64,000 nucleotides of DNA from Capronia americana (Eukaryota; Ascomycota; Eurotiomycetes; Chaetothyriales; Herpotrichiellaceae), in assembly GCA_016110215.1 (NCBI GenBank), contig JADWQD010000008.1, positions 248,001 to 312,000 on the forward strand. The letters are read 5' to 3'. Both the position numbers and the translations under genes were made by a program. Of the stretch, positions 43,224 through 53,802 are shown piece by piece. A model generated the notes under the pieces. That model searched no databases and had not been told where the DNA came from. It was given only the letters and a program-made list of their open reading frames with translations. The number at the start of each line of letters is the position of its first letter. Positions within the stretch are counted from its first letter, which is position 1.

Positions 43224-45290
43224 CTACACCACTCCAGCGGGACTCCTCATGCTCCCGTTCCCCCGACCCAGAATCTGTCTCCTCCCCTCCTCGATCACGC
43301 TCAACGGCGCAAGTACACTATACGCGTGCATTGCGCGGTCTTGGTACCCTTGTCGTCGTCCTCGTGCTCGCCCTCGCCCTTCCAGCTCCATCTGCCTCTG
43401 CTTCTGCATCTGCATCTGCATCTCCGCCTTCCCACACGCCCGGGGTGCTTCAGCCCTCGTCTCCCACGTGGGTCCGTCAAGCGTGTTCCCCCACGGCCAG
43501 GAGCAAGGAAGCGGCAGTATTCTCCTCGCGTCCTCGGAAGCTGGAATGGCGAAGTCCCACAGCCACTGTTCCTCGCCGCGGGAGCCGTCCTCGACGCGCT
43601 GGCAGGGGACCTCGTCCTTCAGGACGCGGAGGAGGAATCCTCGCATCGAGATGAGCGCGTGCTCTGCGTCCAGGGATAGGGTCGTGTGGGCGGCGCAGAG
43701 CTTGACTCTGGGCCGTGCGGTCGTGTTGGGGGTCAGGGCAGGGCGTGACTGAGGCTGAAGCGGGGCAGCTGAAGAATCTAGCGTGTGTGTAGGCTGGTTC
43801 CAGGAGGGAAGGCCCCCGACGAGCGGAGGGGGAGGCGGATAATGAAGACGAGAGCCGGGGAATGGTGCGTCGCGGTTGATGACGAGCATCCACGGATCGG
43901 GGTTCAGTTTATTGAAGTTGAAGGCTAGTATGTTAGGTCGGGAGCCACGTCTGAGAGGTGTTGCGGTTGGCAGGATTGTTGGTGTTAACAGGGAGTTCCT
44001 GGATGTGGTGGCATAAGCGGCGAGCTGTCGTTGCGAGGGAGGAGGGATATCGAAGCCGGTTTGTTTCTGTAACTTTACCACCGGAGCTGGTTTGGCTGCA
44101 GCGGCGGTGGAGGCGGTCGGTGCTAAACATAACTGTTTGGCCTTTGTGGCCAGGGAGCTTTCGTCGTCCGTGTCACTAGTTGCATTGTCGACATCGATGA
44201 GAACGAACCCCTCGTCCTCAATCTCGCCGTCGTCGTTCTTCCCGCCGTCACTTTGGTGCCCGTCCATCGCTGGTCTTGATTGCTCTCCAATATCTTTATC
44301 AGACTCACTCTCGGCATCGCCTCCAACCTCCCTGTTCCTCTCCCTCACGAACTGGAGCACTTTATCCAGACTCATCCACCACTCCTTCAGATCACTTTCC
44401 AGATTGAAAATAACTGGCATGGCCGGTTCGCTCCCCCACTTCGCCTCTCTCGTGGTACTCGATTCCTTGGCATAGAAGCTATCTCCCACACACAGCAAAC
44501 GGAGGTGGCTATCATACCAGGAGAGAGAGTCCGGGGTATGGCCTGGAGTGTGCAGAATTGTGAAAGGCGTAAGGATTGTAGCACCCACAGAGAAAGGGGA
44601 TGGACCCGATGTGGGGGTATATGCCACGCGGGAGAGGTCGTCTGCCCAGATTCCCACGTCGTACTTAGGGGCGTTGAGGTTGAGTGTATTGCAGAGACTG
44701 TGTTTCTGCAGGTTCGCATACGGAGAAACGAATGATTTAGCATGCGAAGATGTCAAGACTGTAGTCGATGTAGATGCGGATAATAACTTTGCGATTCCCA
44801 TGATGTGATCGTAATGGCAATGCGTGGTCATGACCAAGTATGGTATCCGTCCGCCTGGATTGATCGTGTACTCGAGAAAGGTCCGAATATTCCACACCTC
44901 TGGTTGAGCACGAGGACTGTATTGTCCTTCACGACCACCATATTCTGGACAGTAGAGCCCTGAATTCGAAAAGGATGTATTAGGAACTTCAGTCCCACAT
45001 CCTGTATCGCTGAGAACGATCGCCTTGCAGTTTGCCTCGGGCTTGTTTTCAAAATCACACCCGTTCAGATAGCGAGAGTAGCTGTAATTGCGGTAGACGT
45101 ACGTGTTAGGCGAGGAAGCTGATCGAGGTGCGCTGCATATCTTCGCGTATATGTGGGGAAACTCCCCGTATGCGTCTCGCTCTCGGATGAGATATGTGTT
45201 TGATTTAACGATGCCATTGAGTTGGATGTCCTGGATTGTGAACGGACATGATGCCGGGACGGTGAACGTCTGACGTCCTGCGCCGTCCAT
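43224..45290 (-). CDS. metallo-beta-lactamase-fold protein with long C-terminal extension
   Basis: 688 residues, single exon, ATG at 45290. The metal motif THCHYDH is at 156-162 (His157, His159, Asp161, His162). A further ligand His lies in TILHTPGHTPDSLSWYD, and the bridging Asp is in LLCVGDSFYAKE. These give the HxHxDH...H...D arrangement of MBL hydrolases. Beyond about residue 300 the protein carries an acidic disordered insert (about 325-385) and a Pro-rich, then Gln/Met/Arg-rich tail (QMQMQMQKQRQ) with no recognised domain. The substrate is unknown; MBL hydrolases include glyoxalase II-like and lactonase-like enzymes. No signal peptide is seen. Confidence 0.78.
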   Translation of the reverse strand: MDGAGRQTFTVPASCPFTIQDIQLNGIVKSNTYLIRERDAYGEFPHIYAKICSAPRSASSPNTYVYRNYSYSRYLNGCDFENKPEANCKAIVLSDTGCGTEVPNTSFSNSGLYCPEYGGREGQYSPRAQPEVWNIRTFLEYTINPGGRIPYLVMTTHCHYDHIMGIAKLLSASTSTTVLTSSHAKSFVSPYANLQKHSLCNTLNLNAPKYDVGIWADDLSRVAYTPTSGPSPFSVGATILTPFTILHTPGHTPDSLSWYDSHLRLLCVGDSFYAKESSTTREAKWGSEPAMPVIFNLESDLKEWWMSLDKVLQFVRERNREVGGDAESESDKDIGEQSRPAMDGHQSDGGKNDDGEIEDEGFVLIDVDNATSDTDDESSLATKAKQLCLAPTASTAAAAKPAPVVKLQKQTGFDIPPPSQRQLAAYATTSRNSLLTPTILPTATPLRRGSRPNILAFNFNKLNPDPWMLVINRDAPFPGSRLHYPPPPPLVGGLPSWNQPTHTLDSSAAPLQPQSRPALTPNTTARPRVKLCAAHTTLSLDAEHALISMRGFLLRVLKDEVPCQRVEDGSRGEEQWLWDFAIPASEDARRILPLPCSWPWGNTLDGPTWETRAEAPRACGKAEMQMQMQKQRQMELEGRGRARGRRQGYQDRAMHAYSVLAPLSVIEEGRRQILGRGNGSMRSPAGVV

Positions 45291-46094
45291 CCTCCCAGCG
45301 AGGTTGTATTCGAAGACACCTGGTCCTCAGGCGGGGAGGCTGAAGGTCACAAGTATTGTCCCAGGGTCTATGATCCGAGGTAGAGTTGGACTTCAGAAAT
45401 TCCGGCCTGATGCAGATGACCCGTGACAACCAAGTGCGCCTCGCTGAGTCCTTCGGGCAAAGAAGAACAGCATCAACCCAAATGCTCCTTCACAAAGACT
45501 GGACCTGTACTCACACCGTGTACTTGGTCTTATTAGACTTGGATCGGTGCTGAGGCATCACCCCAAGGAACATGAGGGAGGGGCCATGGTGGGGGTTGAT
45601 GGGGCGCTGGTCGGCGGAGCCTCAGCTGCTTCGGCAATCCTGCCACAAATCAGTGGCCCTGTAACCGACCGGAAAACTACATCGGGGAGGGAGTGCGTCC
45701 TTTGCCTTGACCTCAACTTGCGTGGCGAAGGGGTTCAGCAGTCGAAGATTGCATTTGAAGGAGAAGCTGGGAAATAGTTGTTCCCGGGGTTTGCTGATGT
45801 TGAGATTCGGTCAACCCATCGGTGGCGCAGTCTTGGAAGCGAGGGGAGAAAGGAAGGGGAGAGAAGTGACGGAGACGACGAACCGTGGCGTAGTGGTGTC
45901 TGATGTAGGATATTAGTCTTGTGAGGCAAACAAAGCATGGCGAGGCTGTCACTGACTGCTCGCTGGTGCGTTGGGAGCTCGGGCTACATATTTGTTCAAT
46001 AGCTCTACGGAGCAGGTCGATCAAGAAACAAAGAGGCTGCTTTTTGGCAGAAGGGCTGTATTCTTGGTCAGGGCAAGGATGCACGAGGCCGGTT
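45291..46094. other. intergenic, no gene seen
   Basis: 804 bp between the MBL-fold protein start and the RPN13 stop, both on the minus strand. It should hold the MBL gene promoter. Confidence 0.5.
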
Positions 46095-47450
46095 TCAGTC
46101 GTGCTCCATCCGATCACCACCTGCGTCGTCGTCTTCCTTCGCTAGCTTGTCTTCAACATCCCTTCTGACGCCTTCCATAAACGCCTCAACAGCTTCCCCG
46201 CCCCCCATAGGCACACCGCCATGTCTAAGATATCCACCGTTCCGAACCGGGATCCCGATCGTCTCCGCAATGATAGGAAGACCCCCTTCTCGGAGTGCAA
46301 CCGTCAAACTGGCTAAACTTTGTGAAAACTGCGGCGAATGCAATACTCTCCGTAACATGTCCTTTCTGGCCACGGTCAAGGCTCGTTGCGCAGCCTGTTT
46401 CTCCTCGGCGCTCGAGTTGGGGTTTTGTAAAGCCGACGTGTCGACCGACGCTTGCACCGTGGCTACCAGCTGCGGTGGCAGACATTCATATAGCCGATCG
46501 ATGAGTTCGTCATCGGCCGCATCCAGTAGGGGTATTGTTGATGCCGGTGTAAGCAGGTCCGCCAGAGTGGTGAATAGCTGTTCGTGTTGTGGGCGGCGGC
46601 CGCCACCACCACCACCCTGGTTGCGTTCTTGCATTGCTCGGAGGAAGTTTTGGACCAGAGAGCTTGCATCTCCACTAGCTGCCGCCCTGAATGGGGAAGT
46701 CAGCGACTTGTCTCAGCGAGAGAGGCTTAGAAACGCACGACGTGGGTGCATTACCTACGCTCTTCCGCCATCGGCACCACCTTCTCTCGAGGGTTCGCCT
46801 TCCTCACGAATATCGCCGCCTGTGGCATCGGGGCCAGCTCCGCCACCGGCATGAGACGGACGACGATTGCGATCGTGGTTTGTGCCTTCCACGTCCTCCA
46901 TGGGCTCGTCGTCGTCGTCCGGGTTATTCTGGTCCCTCGGTATGCTGGCCATCTGCGCTTCAACGTCGACTTCTTCACCCTGTAGCAGGTTGTTCACGAT
47001 CTGGCCGAGCTTCAAATCACGGGCGCTGAACCATGAGGGATCGCCTTGCGGATGTTGACTTCTCGACTGCAGCCAGAAGAGGTATCTTTGAGAACTCGAG
47101 GTGAATTTGAGGACGTATATTCGGCCGTTGGTGGCCTTGTTGTTATTTGACGGATTCGCAGCACTCGTTGGATGATAGGGCGTGAAGGAGCCATCGGTGG
47201 GAAGCATGAGCAAGTCGAGCTGGGGTTCGTCCGACGGAGCGTTTCTTGGCCGCCAACATAGGTGTAACAGTTCATCTTCTGCATAGAGGTAGAGGTAGCC
47301 CGGAGTTGGGAGAGGCTTGACTTTGGCAGGCGAGGAGCTGGTCTGTACAACGTCAGCGTCAAAGCTTGAAATGAAGGTAGAATGGCCGGCAATGCTCACA
47401 TCGAAATCACAAAGCCCTGCCTTGAAGGTTAGAATCGGGGATATTGACAT
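46095..47450 (-). CDS. rpn13: 26S proteasome ubiquitin receptor Rpn13
   Basis: Three exons (47450-47400, 47342-46759, 46686-46095; introns of 57 and 72 bp), 408 residues. Intron 1 is a multiple of three without stop codons; removing it joins CDFD to TSSSPAKVKPLPTPGYLYLY, which fits the family better than reading through. The N-terminal Pru domain (about 1-115) has TFKAG, GYLYLYAEDELLHLCWRPR and YLFWLQSRS, which bind ubiquitin and Rpn2. A linker rich in Asp, Gly and Glu follows, then a C-terminal DEUBAD (UCH37-binding) domain of about 130 residues (LADLLTPASTIPLL, FSQSLASLTVALREGGLPII). Rpn13 captures ubiquitinated substrates at the regulatory particle. It is divergent from RPL6. Confidence 0.9.
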
Positions 47451-47906
47451 CGTGGGTGGCTAGTCGTCGGGATGAGGGAAGAATTCGGAGACAACAGGAA
47501 CAATCTAAGACGGCTGGTAATGGTTTCCAGATCGAGCTTCGAATTGCTAACTCGTATCTGGAATGCGGGCGAATCTCAGGATGAGCTCACACTGACTTGC
47601 GCTGCTGAAGGGACAACGACGACGACGACGGCCCAGCCTGGAGGAGACAAACGGAGCAAACAAGTGTGGAGAACGAGAAGAAAGCAAAGCCGCTTGACAG
47701 GATGAATGACTAAGCCAGCGTTCATTAGTTCGTGCTTAAGTTTTTCCGCCTCCGAACTGCCAAGAGAACGAAATCGCACAGTGCGGCCAAGTCGAGCACG
47801 ATATGCGCCAGATATCGTCGACACTTATCACCACCACTCGGCGACGCACCAACACCAATTTACCTGTTCCCTCCCTTAGCTAGTCGTGGTCCAGATCGCA
47901 GGCACG
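47451..47906. promoter_or_regulatory. divergent promoter region RPN13 / RPL6
   Basis: 456 bp between divergent start codons of a proteasome and a ribosomal protein gene. It includes an ACG-trinucleotide run at about 47611-47629. It must contain both promoters. Confidence 0.6.
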
Positions 47907-48761
47907 ATGTCTGCTACGGAGGCTAACCCCGCTGTCACTAAGAAGTTCGGTTCTGGCGAGCGAACCGTGGTCCATCACTCGCAGAAGGCCTCGAAGTGGT
48001 ATCCCACCCACGACGAGCCTCAACGCAAGAAGGTGAGTTGCAAGGAGAACTTGAGCGTGCCGAGAGAACATCAACGGGGACTCTCGAGAGGAGCTCGCTG
48101 TCTCTCAATCCCACCTACAATACATCCGTGACGGAGTCAACTAACACGATTGTGACGCCAGGTCCGCAAAACTCTCCACCCATCCAAACCCCGAGCCGCT
48201 CTACAACCAGGCGCCGTCCTCATTCTCCTCGCCGGCCGATTCCGCGGCAAGCGAGTCATCCTCCTGAAGCACCTCAAGGAAGGCGCCCTGCTCGTGACCG
48301 GACCGTTCAAGATCAATGGCGTGCCCCTCCGACGGGTGAACTCGAGATACGTGATTGCCACGTCTACGAAAGTCGACATTGGCGGTCTTGACCAGAAGAC
48401 GGTGGACAAGGTCTCCAGCCCCGAGTACTTTGCCCGGGAGAAGAAGAGCAGGAAGCAGAAGGGCGAGGACGCTTTCTTGAAGCAGGGAGAGAAGCCAGAG
48501 GTAGGACTGATTTACCACGCCCCGTTTACCTTTCTTGAAAAAAAAGTCGCCTTATCACAGCATGTCATTTCATATTCATGGGGCGCGAACTGACCAACTC
48601 TTCTACAGAAGAAAGCACCTGCATCCGAACGCGCAGCCGACCAGAAGAGCATCGACAAGCCTTTACTTTCCGCGATCAAGAACGAAGAGTTCCTCGCCAG
48701 CTACTTGAAGTCCAGCTTCAGCCTGAGAAACGGCCAGAAGCCCCACGAGATGGCCTTTTAA
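47907..48761 (+). CDS. rpl6: 60S ribosomal protein L6 (eL6)
   Basis: Three exons (47907-48032, 48162-48500, 48609-48761; introns of 129 and 108 bp), 205 residues. Motifs of eL6: KASKWYP near the N-terminus, VRKTLHPSKPRAALQPG, VLILLAGRFRGKRVILLKHL, LLVTGPFKINGVPLRRVNSRYVIATSTKVD and the C-terminal YLKSSFSLRNGQKPHEMAF. The introns are longer than the local norm, as often in fungal ribosomal protein genes. It is a cytosolic large-subunit protein. A GGCT tetranucleotide run begins 5 bp after the stop codon. Confidence 0.95.
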
Positions 48762-50046
48762 ATTGGCTGGCTGGCTGGCTGGCTGGTTGGCTGGTTGGCT
48801 GGCTGTCCAGCAAGATCAAGCCAGGCCAGTCGGGCCCTCATTTTCTCGGTCTGGGCACCGTCGTGGGAGGTGGTTGCAGCGTGGACGACGGTGGCGAGCG
48901 CTGTGCGGAAAGCGCAAGAGAGATGTGCCGTGGAGATAGATTGGTTGACGCGCGTTTCTGCTGTGTACCCGTGTCCGCTTGCACAAGAGGCGATTTTCAA
49001 GCACCCTCCAATTCCTTCCAACCATCCTCAACCGGGAAGCATGATGTGACAGGACAGTCGGTGGGAGATGCCGCGCAGCATACATACTGTCATCGCCAAC
49101 ATGGCCCCAACGCAGAACGAAGGTTCGAGACGAAGTCGTCCCCATGCGATTGTGGCTGGTAATGTCTAGTCGAGACCGACGAGAAAAAATCAAGATCAAT
49201 GAACACACACATAAAGCCCCCCCTCCCGGCACAGGCCTGTGAGACGAAGAGTCAAAATGCCCTTTTTGCTGAGTCAAAAGCCATTTGCGAATTGCTGCGT
49301 ATGGGATGTGAACCTATGGCAACCGCTCTCCTTTCCTTCAATCGCTGCATGTACTTTGCTTCCTATCGAATCATTTCGTTTCTGTGTGCCTTACTGAATG
49401 ACTTTGTTTCTGGTTGCGTCTGCCCAGAACAGAAGACCCCTGACTGCGACCCTTTCGTTCAGGGCATCATCCCAGAAGGCAGCGTAAAGATTCCTTACGG
49501 CCTGTACGGAGCATCGATCCAAATAGTAGTCCCGAGGCGTGGTCGATCCATAACAGTTCTACATTGGCATCATGATGTTGAACATAGTTCATCTTGGTAC
49601 TGTAGGGGTGGTGAAATCTAACCACCTGGGACAATATACGGAGCAGCGCCAGCAAAGCACCAAACCCCCCCTCCTTCTCCCCAAAGGAAACTCCAAACCA
49701 TCGTCGCAGACCGGGTGCCACTGGGCGAACCAGCATCGCTTCTTCAAGAGTCTTACTCCATACATTTGCTGCCAAGGGGTATCATCCATCATCACTTCAC
49801 AACATTCCGACAATCATGAGGCTCCATCTGCATCGGGACCCTGAACACACAAAAAAGTCAAACGGCCAGATAAAGGGAGACGGAACCACCAATTTCGACA
49901 GAATGCTGTGATTAGCCATCCAACTCGCTTGCTCAAACGCTTGACTTCGAAAGAGCAGATCTCGGAGACATAAGAGCCCGTCCTAGGCGACATAATATCC
50001 CATCCACCCCCCTTCGCTACAACTAAGTAAAGGGTTGTTCAGAGAT
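48762..50046. other. intergenic between convergent genes
   Basis: About 1.3 kb of 3' flanking DNA of RPL6 and the fatty-acid-hydroxylase-like gene. It holds a GGCT microsatellite; open frames inside show no motifs. Confidence 0.5.
48765..48806. repeat. GGCT tetranucleotide microsatellite
   Basis: About ten near-perfect copies of GGCT with GGTT variants, in the RPL6 3' UTR just after the stop codon. Confidence 0.85.
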
Positions 50047-51234
50047 TCAGTCGTCCGCCCTCCTCCTCGTTCTCCTCTTTACCGCCCCCTTCGCCTCTTT
50101 TGCTTCATGAGAGACTCCCCTCTTAACCCGACCTTTCGCCTTCTCCACCTTCCCCTGTACATCATGCTTATCCGCCTCGGCGACGACATCGTCCACCAAA
50201 TCCGCTCCAACGCTCGTGCCCATAATCCAATCACACAGTCCCCAGGGTCCAAAGTTGCCCTCCCCGTCACATAAGACGTGATTGTCGGTCCTCCGGGCCA
50301 TGCCTCCCAGGATGAAATTCGTTGGCATGGTAGAGTATCCACTGTATGCGAATGTTTCTTCCAGGGACGTGAGCGTCAAGTAGAAGATATACGTGAGTAG
50401 GTGGAATCGGAAGACCAAGGCGGGAAGGTAGGTGGGCAAGAAGGAGCGGACGAGATAAGCGAGCGGATGATCATACGTTGCACTGAGCGGGAAGGGCGCG
50501 TCAATAGCGTGGTACCAATCCCTGTGACTTCGCGAAAGGGAGACGGTGTGGTTCCAATCGTGCAGGACGTAGCGGTGGAGGATATATGCGAGGATTTCAC
50601 GCAGTAGGTAGCCCTTCGCAAGGTCCTTGATAATACCCCATGGGAGGGGGAGGGTTGTGGTGACGCGCAGGGCAGAGCGCCAGAGGAGGACACGTGTGAA
50701 GACGAGTTCCACACTCGCTTGGATCGTGAGGCCGAGGAGGGTGTTGAAGATCGACCAGCCCACCATGCGGAGGAGTGCCACTGTTCGTTTCCTCGAGGCC
50801 TTCTTCAACGGAAGCGCCGAGTCGCCCAGGGCCTTGAAATTCTCGGCTGCGGAGGGGACGAGCGCGTCGAATACGAGGAAGAATAGCGATGGCAAGACAT
50901 AGAACAACAATCGGACAGCGAGAGTGGCCATGATTTCTACCTTCAGAGGAGGGTGCGACAAGACGAGGGTCGACCAGGTGAGGTAGAAAAAGAGGAGGTT
51001 CAGCGAGGTCGAGTATGATGACATGGTCGGGATGAGGAGAAACGAGAGCATTGGGAGCCCTATGATAGCGTCCATCATGGTGCGCAGTGTGGTGTAGGTC
51101 GATGAGAATGGCGCGGTCGCGTAGCTATACAGTTGCGAAGCGTACGACGGAGGTGGTGGGCAGGCAACGGCAGTGGGGAGGTACGCGGACCATGACTGTG
51201 GCAGGTAGCAAGCTGGATTGTATGAGGACACCAT
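50047..51234 (-). CDS. fatty acid hydroxylase / sterol desaturase-type membrane enzyme
   Basis: 395 residues, single exon, ATG at 51234. Several hydrophobic membrane segments (about 55-95, 103-128, 155-180, 262-290). Histidine clusters of the di-iron fatty acid hydroxylase superfamily: His220, His225 and His229 (ILHRYVLHDWNH), His237 and His242 (SHRDWYH), and His319 (RTDNHV). Such ER enzymes hydroxylate or desaturate lipid substrates with oxygen and cytochrome b5. The spacing is close to fungal uncharacterised members rather than ERG3 or ERG25. The C-terminus is Lys/Arg-rich and amphipathic. The specific substrate is unknown. Confidence 0.82.
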   Translation of the reverse strand: MVSSYNPACYLPQSWSAYLPTAVACPPPPSYASQLYSYATAPFSSTYTTLRTMMDAIIGLPMLSFLLIPTMSSYSTSLNLLFFYLTWSTLVLSHPPLKVEIMATLAVRLLFYVLPSLFFLVFDALVPSAAENFKALGDSALPLKKASRKRTVALLRMVGWSIFNTLLGLTIQASVELVFTRVLLWRSALRVTTTLPLPWGIIKDLAKGYLLREILAYILHRYVLHDWNHTVSLSRSHRDWYHAIDAPFPLSATYDHPLAYLVRSFLPTYLPALVFRFHLLTYIFYLTLTSLEETFAYSGYSTMPTNFILGGMARRTDNHVLCDGEGNFGPWGLCDWIMGTSVGADLVDDVVAEADKHDVQGKVEKAKGRVKRGVSHEAKEAKGAVKRRTRRRADD

Positions 51235-52559
51235 TGGGACCGACGGTATTTGATGTTGCGGTGCCGAAGCTCAATGTCACCGAGTTGGACGCATTGGCAG
51301 GAGGACGATTGCTTTGCAGACACCAAAGCCGAAATGTTGCATGTGAAGAGGCTGGGAGTTTCGGGTTGCCCATTGTGACGTCATGTCTATTCACGTGATT
51401 TTGCAGCCGAGGCAAAGCCACATTCGCTAGTGGGCGCCACTGATGAGCGCCACTGGTGCCACTGTTTCGTTGCCTGGGTTTCCGCGCTCAAGATGCTGCA
51501 TTTTGCACCATGTCCAGCCATGTCCCACTCGATGTGCCGTCCATCGTGGGTGGGTGATCGTCTGGGGGCCTTGGAGTTGGGGTATAATCGACCAACCCCA
51601 CGCTGATCGGCTGCACCCTAGCAGGACATTCCACTGGCGACAGACTTGTCATGTACGAGGAAGCGCATGACTCCTCAAGAAGAGTTTGGAGCTGAATCCG
51701 GGCCATCACGTCGCCGAAGCTGAGAAGGGCTATCGAGAGGAGAGAGCAGAAGGTGTGCCGCTTGAGACGGAAACAGCAACTGCATTTTAGCTAACATCGA
51801 GTTTCGAATGTCGCATCAATTCAGCTCATATTTGCTGCCCCACATGGGACGGTTTGTGGAATTGGAAGTCAAGGAGGCCGATAGTGACAGCGACAGCTTT
51901 CTCAGCCTGGCTGCAATCTGACCCTGACCCAAGACATCAAGAGTCAAGCCTGAACTCTCGCTCTACCCCTGTGTCAGATGCAGAGAGAATTGACAGTTGG
52001 CACACGTCAAATAACCGAAGTGCTTGCATGTCAGATTCGTAAAAGTTTCTCGGCCGTCGACCCCTGTTCGACATTGTACAGATGCGGGGTTGGCAGGCCG
52101 TTCATGCAGGACACAGCAGGGAAGAGGTTCTTGTTCGAAGGACACGCCACGCCAGCTTCTGTTTGGACGGCTACTGGTGGTTTCTTTTGCTGGAAAGGCA
52201 CTCACTTCGTGACGTTATGCCTTTTCCTGGCATCTCCGATTGAACGACATTCAATGCATGTGCGACTTGGGTTGCAAAACCCCCAATGTTCGCTGATCAG
52301 AAGGCCCGTTCCACCGTCTAGAGATCAATCGAGGCTTGGTTTCTTGTGGTCACATATTATCGCATTCATATTATAAAGGCCACTCATTTCGGCCTGTAAC
52401 TTGTTGCAAGTGTGGTTAGAATTGTGACCGTCGACAGCCACTGCCCTCAACAAAAACGGCAACGGCCTCGTATAGAAGAGGCGATCCAGCGTACTTTGTT
52501 GAATCTTCTCCTTGACCTCTCAACGCTTAACGTCAGCGAGCAGGCTCCAGATAGTCACA
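51235..52559. other. intergenic, two divergent promoters
   Basis: About 1.3 kb without a supported gene. A TATA box for the alcohol dehydrogenase is at 52371-52376. Confidence 0.5.
52371..52376 (+). promoter_or_regulatory. TATA box of alcohol dehydrogenase gene
   Basis: TATAAA preceded by AT-rich DNA, 184 bp upstream of the ATG at 52560. Confidence 0.5.
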
Positions 52560-53802
52560 ATGTCGGAACAAAATATTCCAACAACGCAGACAGCTGCAAT
52601 AGTCCGGAAGCAAGGCGGGCCGGTAGAATTTGATGACAACTACCCCGTCACTCTCCCTGGAGACAATGAGATCCTGGTGAAGGTTCTGTATACCGGGGTC
52701 TGCCAAAGCGGTCAGCATCATATACTCTTCACTCGTGTATCAGGGTAGAACTGAGATGTGGTGCCAGACCTCCACACCAAAGCCGGCACTGCAACCGGCC
52801 CAGATGGGAAACCGATCACGAACATCAAGCTCCCGCATGTTGGCGGCCATGAAGGCGTTGGTCGCGTCGTCAAACTCGGTCCAAACCTGTCCCCAACCGA
52901 GAAAGTCCAGTTGGGGACTCTAGTTGGGATCCGTTTCCTCTCACGGGTCTGCCACGAATGCGAATACTGCACCTCTGGACGGGATCAGCACTGCGGCAAC
53001 TCAACAAACCATCTGCACCATGAAGACGGCAGTTTCCAGCAGTACTGCGTGCTTGATACCAAATTCTTGACAGAGCTGCCGCAGGACATCGATCCCAAGG
53101 TCGTTGGGCCTGCCCTTTGCGCAGGTGTCACTGCGTACAAGGTACTCAAAGCCGTTCCCGGCAAGAAACATGTGCTAAGTATGCAAGGCTGTGACAAATG
53201 CGAATCTCAAGAAAGGCGAATATCTCACTGTAATTGGTGCTGGAGGGGGCCTCGGCCATTTCGCAGGTGGGCTTCATCTCCCTGCATAGACAGTAGTGGC
53301 TCCCAGTTGACATAATTGAACAGTGCAATACGGGCTTGCCCTGGGCGCAAAGGTCCTGGGCGTCGACGCTGGCCCCGATAAGCAGAAGTTTGTCGAGTCC
53401 CTTGGTGCCCGATTTGTCGACTTTTCGGCATGCAGGGACCTCGCCGACGAGATCAGGGACATCACAGGTGGCGGTTCGCATGCGGTTGTGGTCACAAGCG
53501 GCCACCCTCTTGCTTTCAAAGGCTTGGCTGATATGGCCAGGATTGGTGGAAGCATCTGTCTGGTGGGGATCCCGCCAGGGGACGTGCGTCTGGACGCGCC
53601 AGTGGCGGGCATCGTGATCAAAGGACTCAGGATCCAGGGAAATCTGGTCGGGTCATTGAAAGAGACATTGGAAGCTGTGGAGTTTGTACGGAATGGCCAA
53701 GTGAAGCCCCACGTCAAGGTCCGGCCGTTCAGGGACCTGCCAGAAGTGTATCAGCTGCTGGAAAAAGGCGACGTTTCGGGCAGGATCGTGTTGCAGCTAT
53801 AG
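52560..53802 (+). CDS. zinc-dependent alcohol dehydrogenase (MDR family)
   Basis: Four exons (52560-52710, 52768-53141, 53188-53266, 53324-53802; introns of 57, 46 and 57 bp), 360 residues. The splices restore YTGVCQSDLHTKAG, GVTAYKAVTNANLKKGEYL and GGLGHFAVQYGLALG. Catalytic zinc ligands: Cys48, His78-Glu79 (GGHEG); structural zinc cysteines 112, 115, 118 and 126 (CHECEYC...HC). The Rossmann motif IGAGGGLG is followed by VLGVDAG, whose Asp suggests NAD. It resembles yeast ADH1-type enzymes that interconvert alcohols and aldehydes. The physiological substrate is not evident. Without splicing the frame breaks twice, so this is an intron-rich gene rather than a pseudogene. Confidence 0.86.

Noticed and set aside
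53142..53323. Apparent frameshifts in the alcohol dehydrogenase suggesting a pseudogene
   Set aside because: Two short GT-AG introns (46 and 57 bp) restore the expected motifs exactly, so the gene appears intact.
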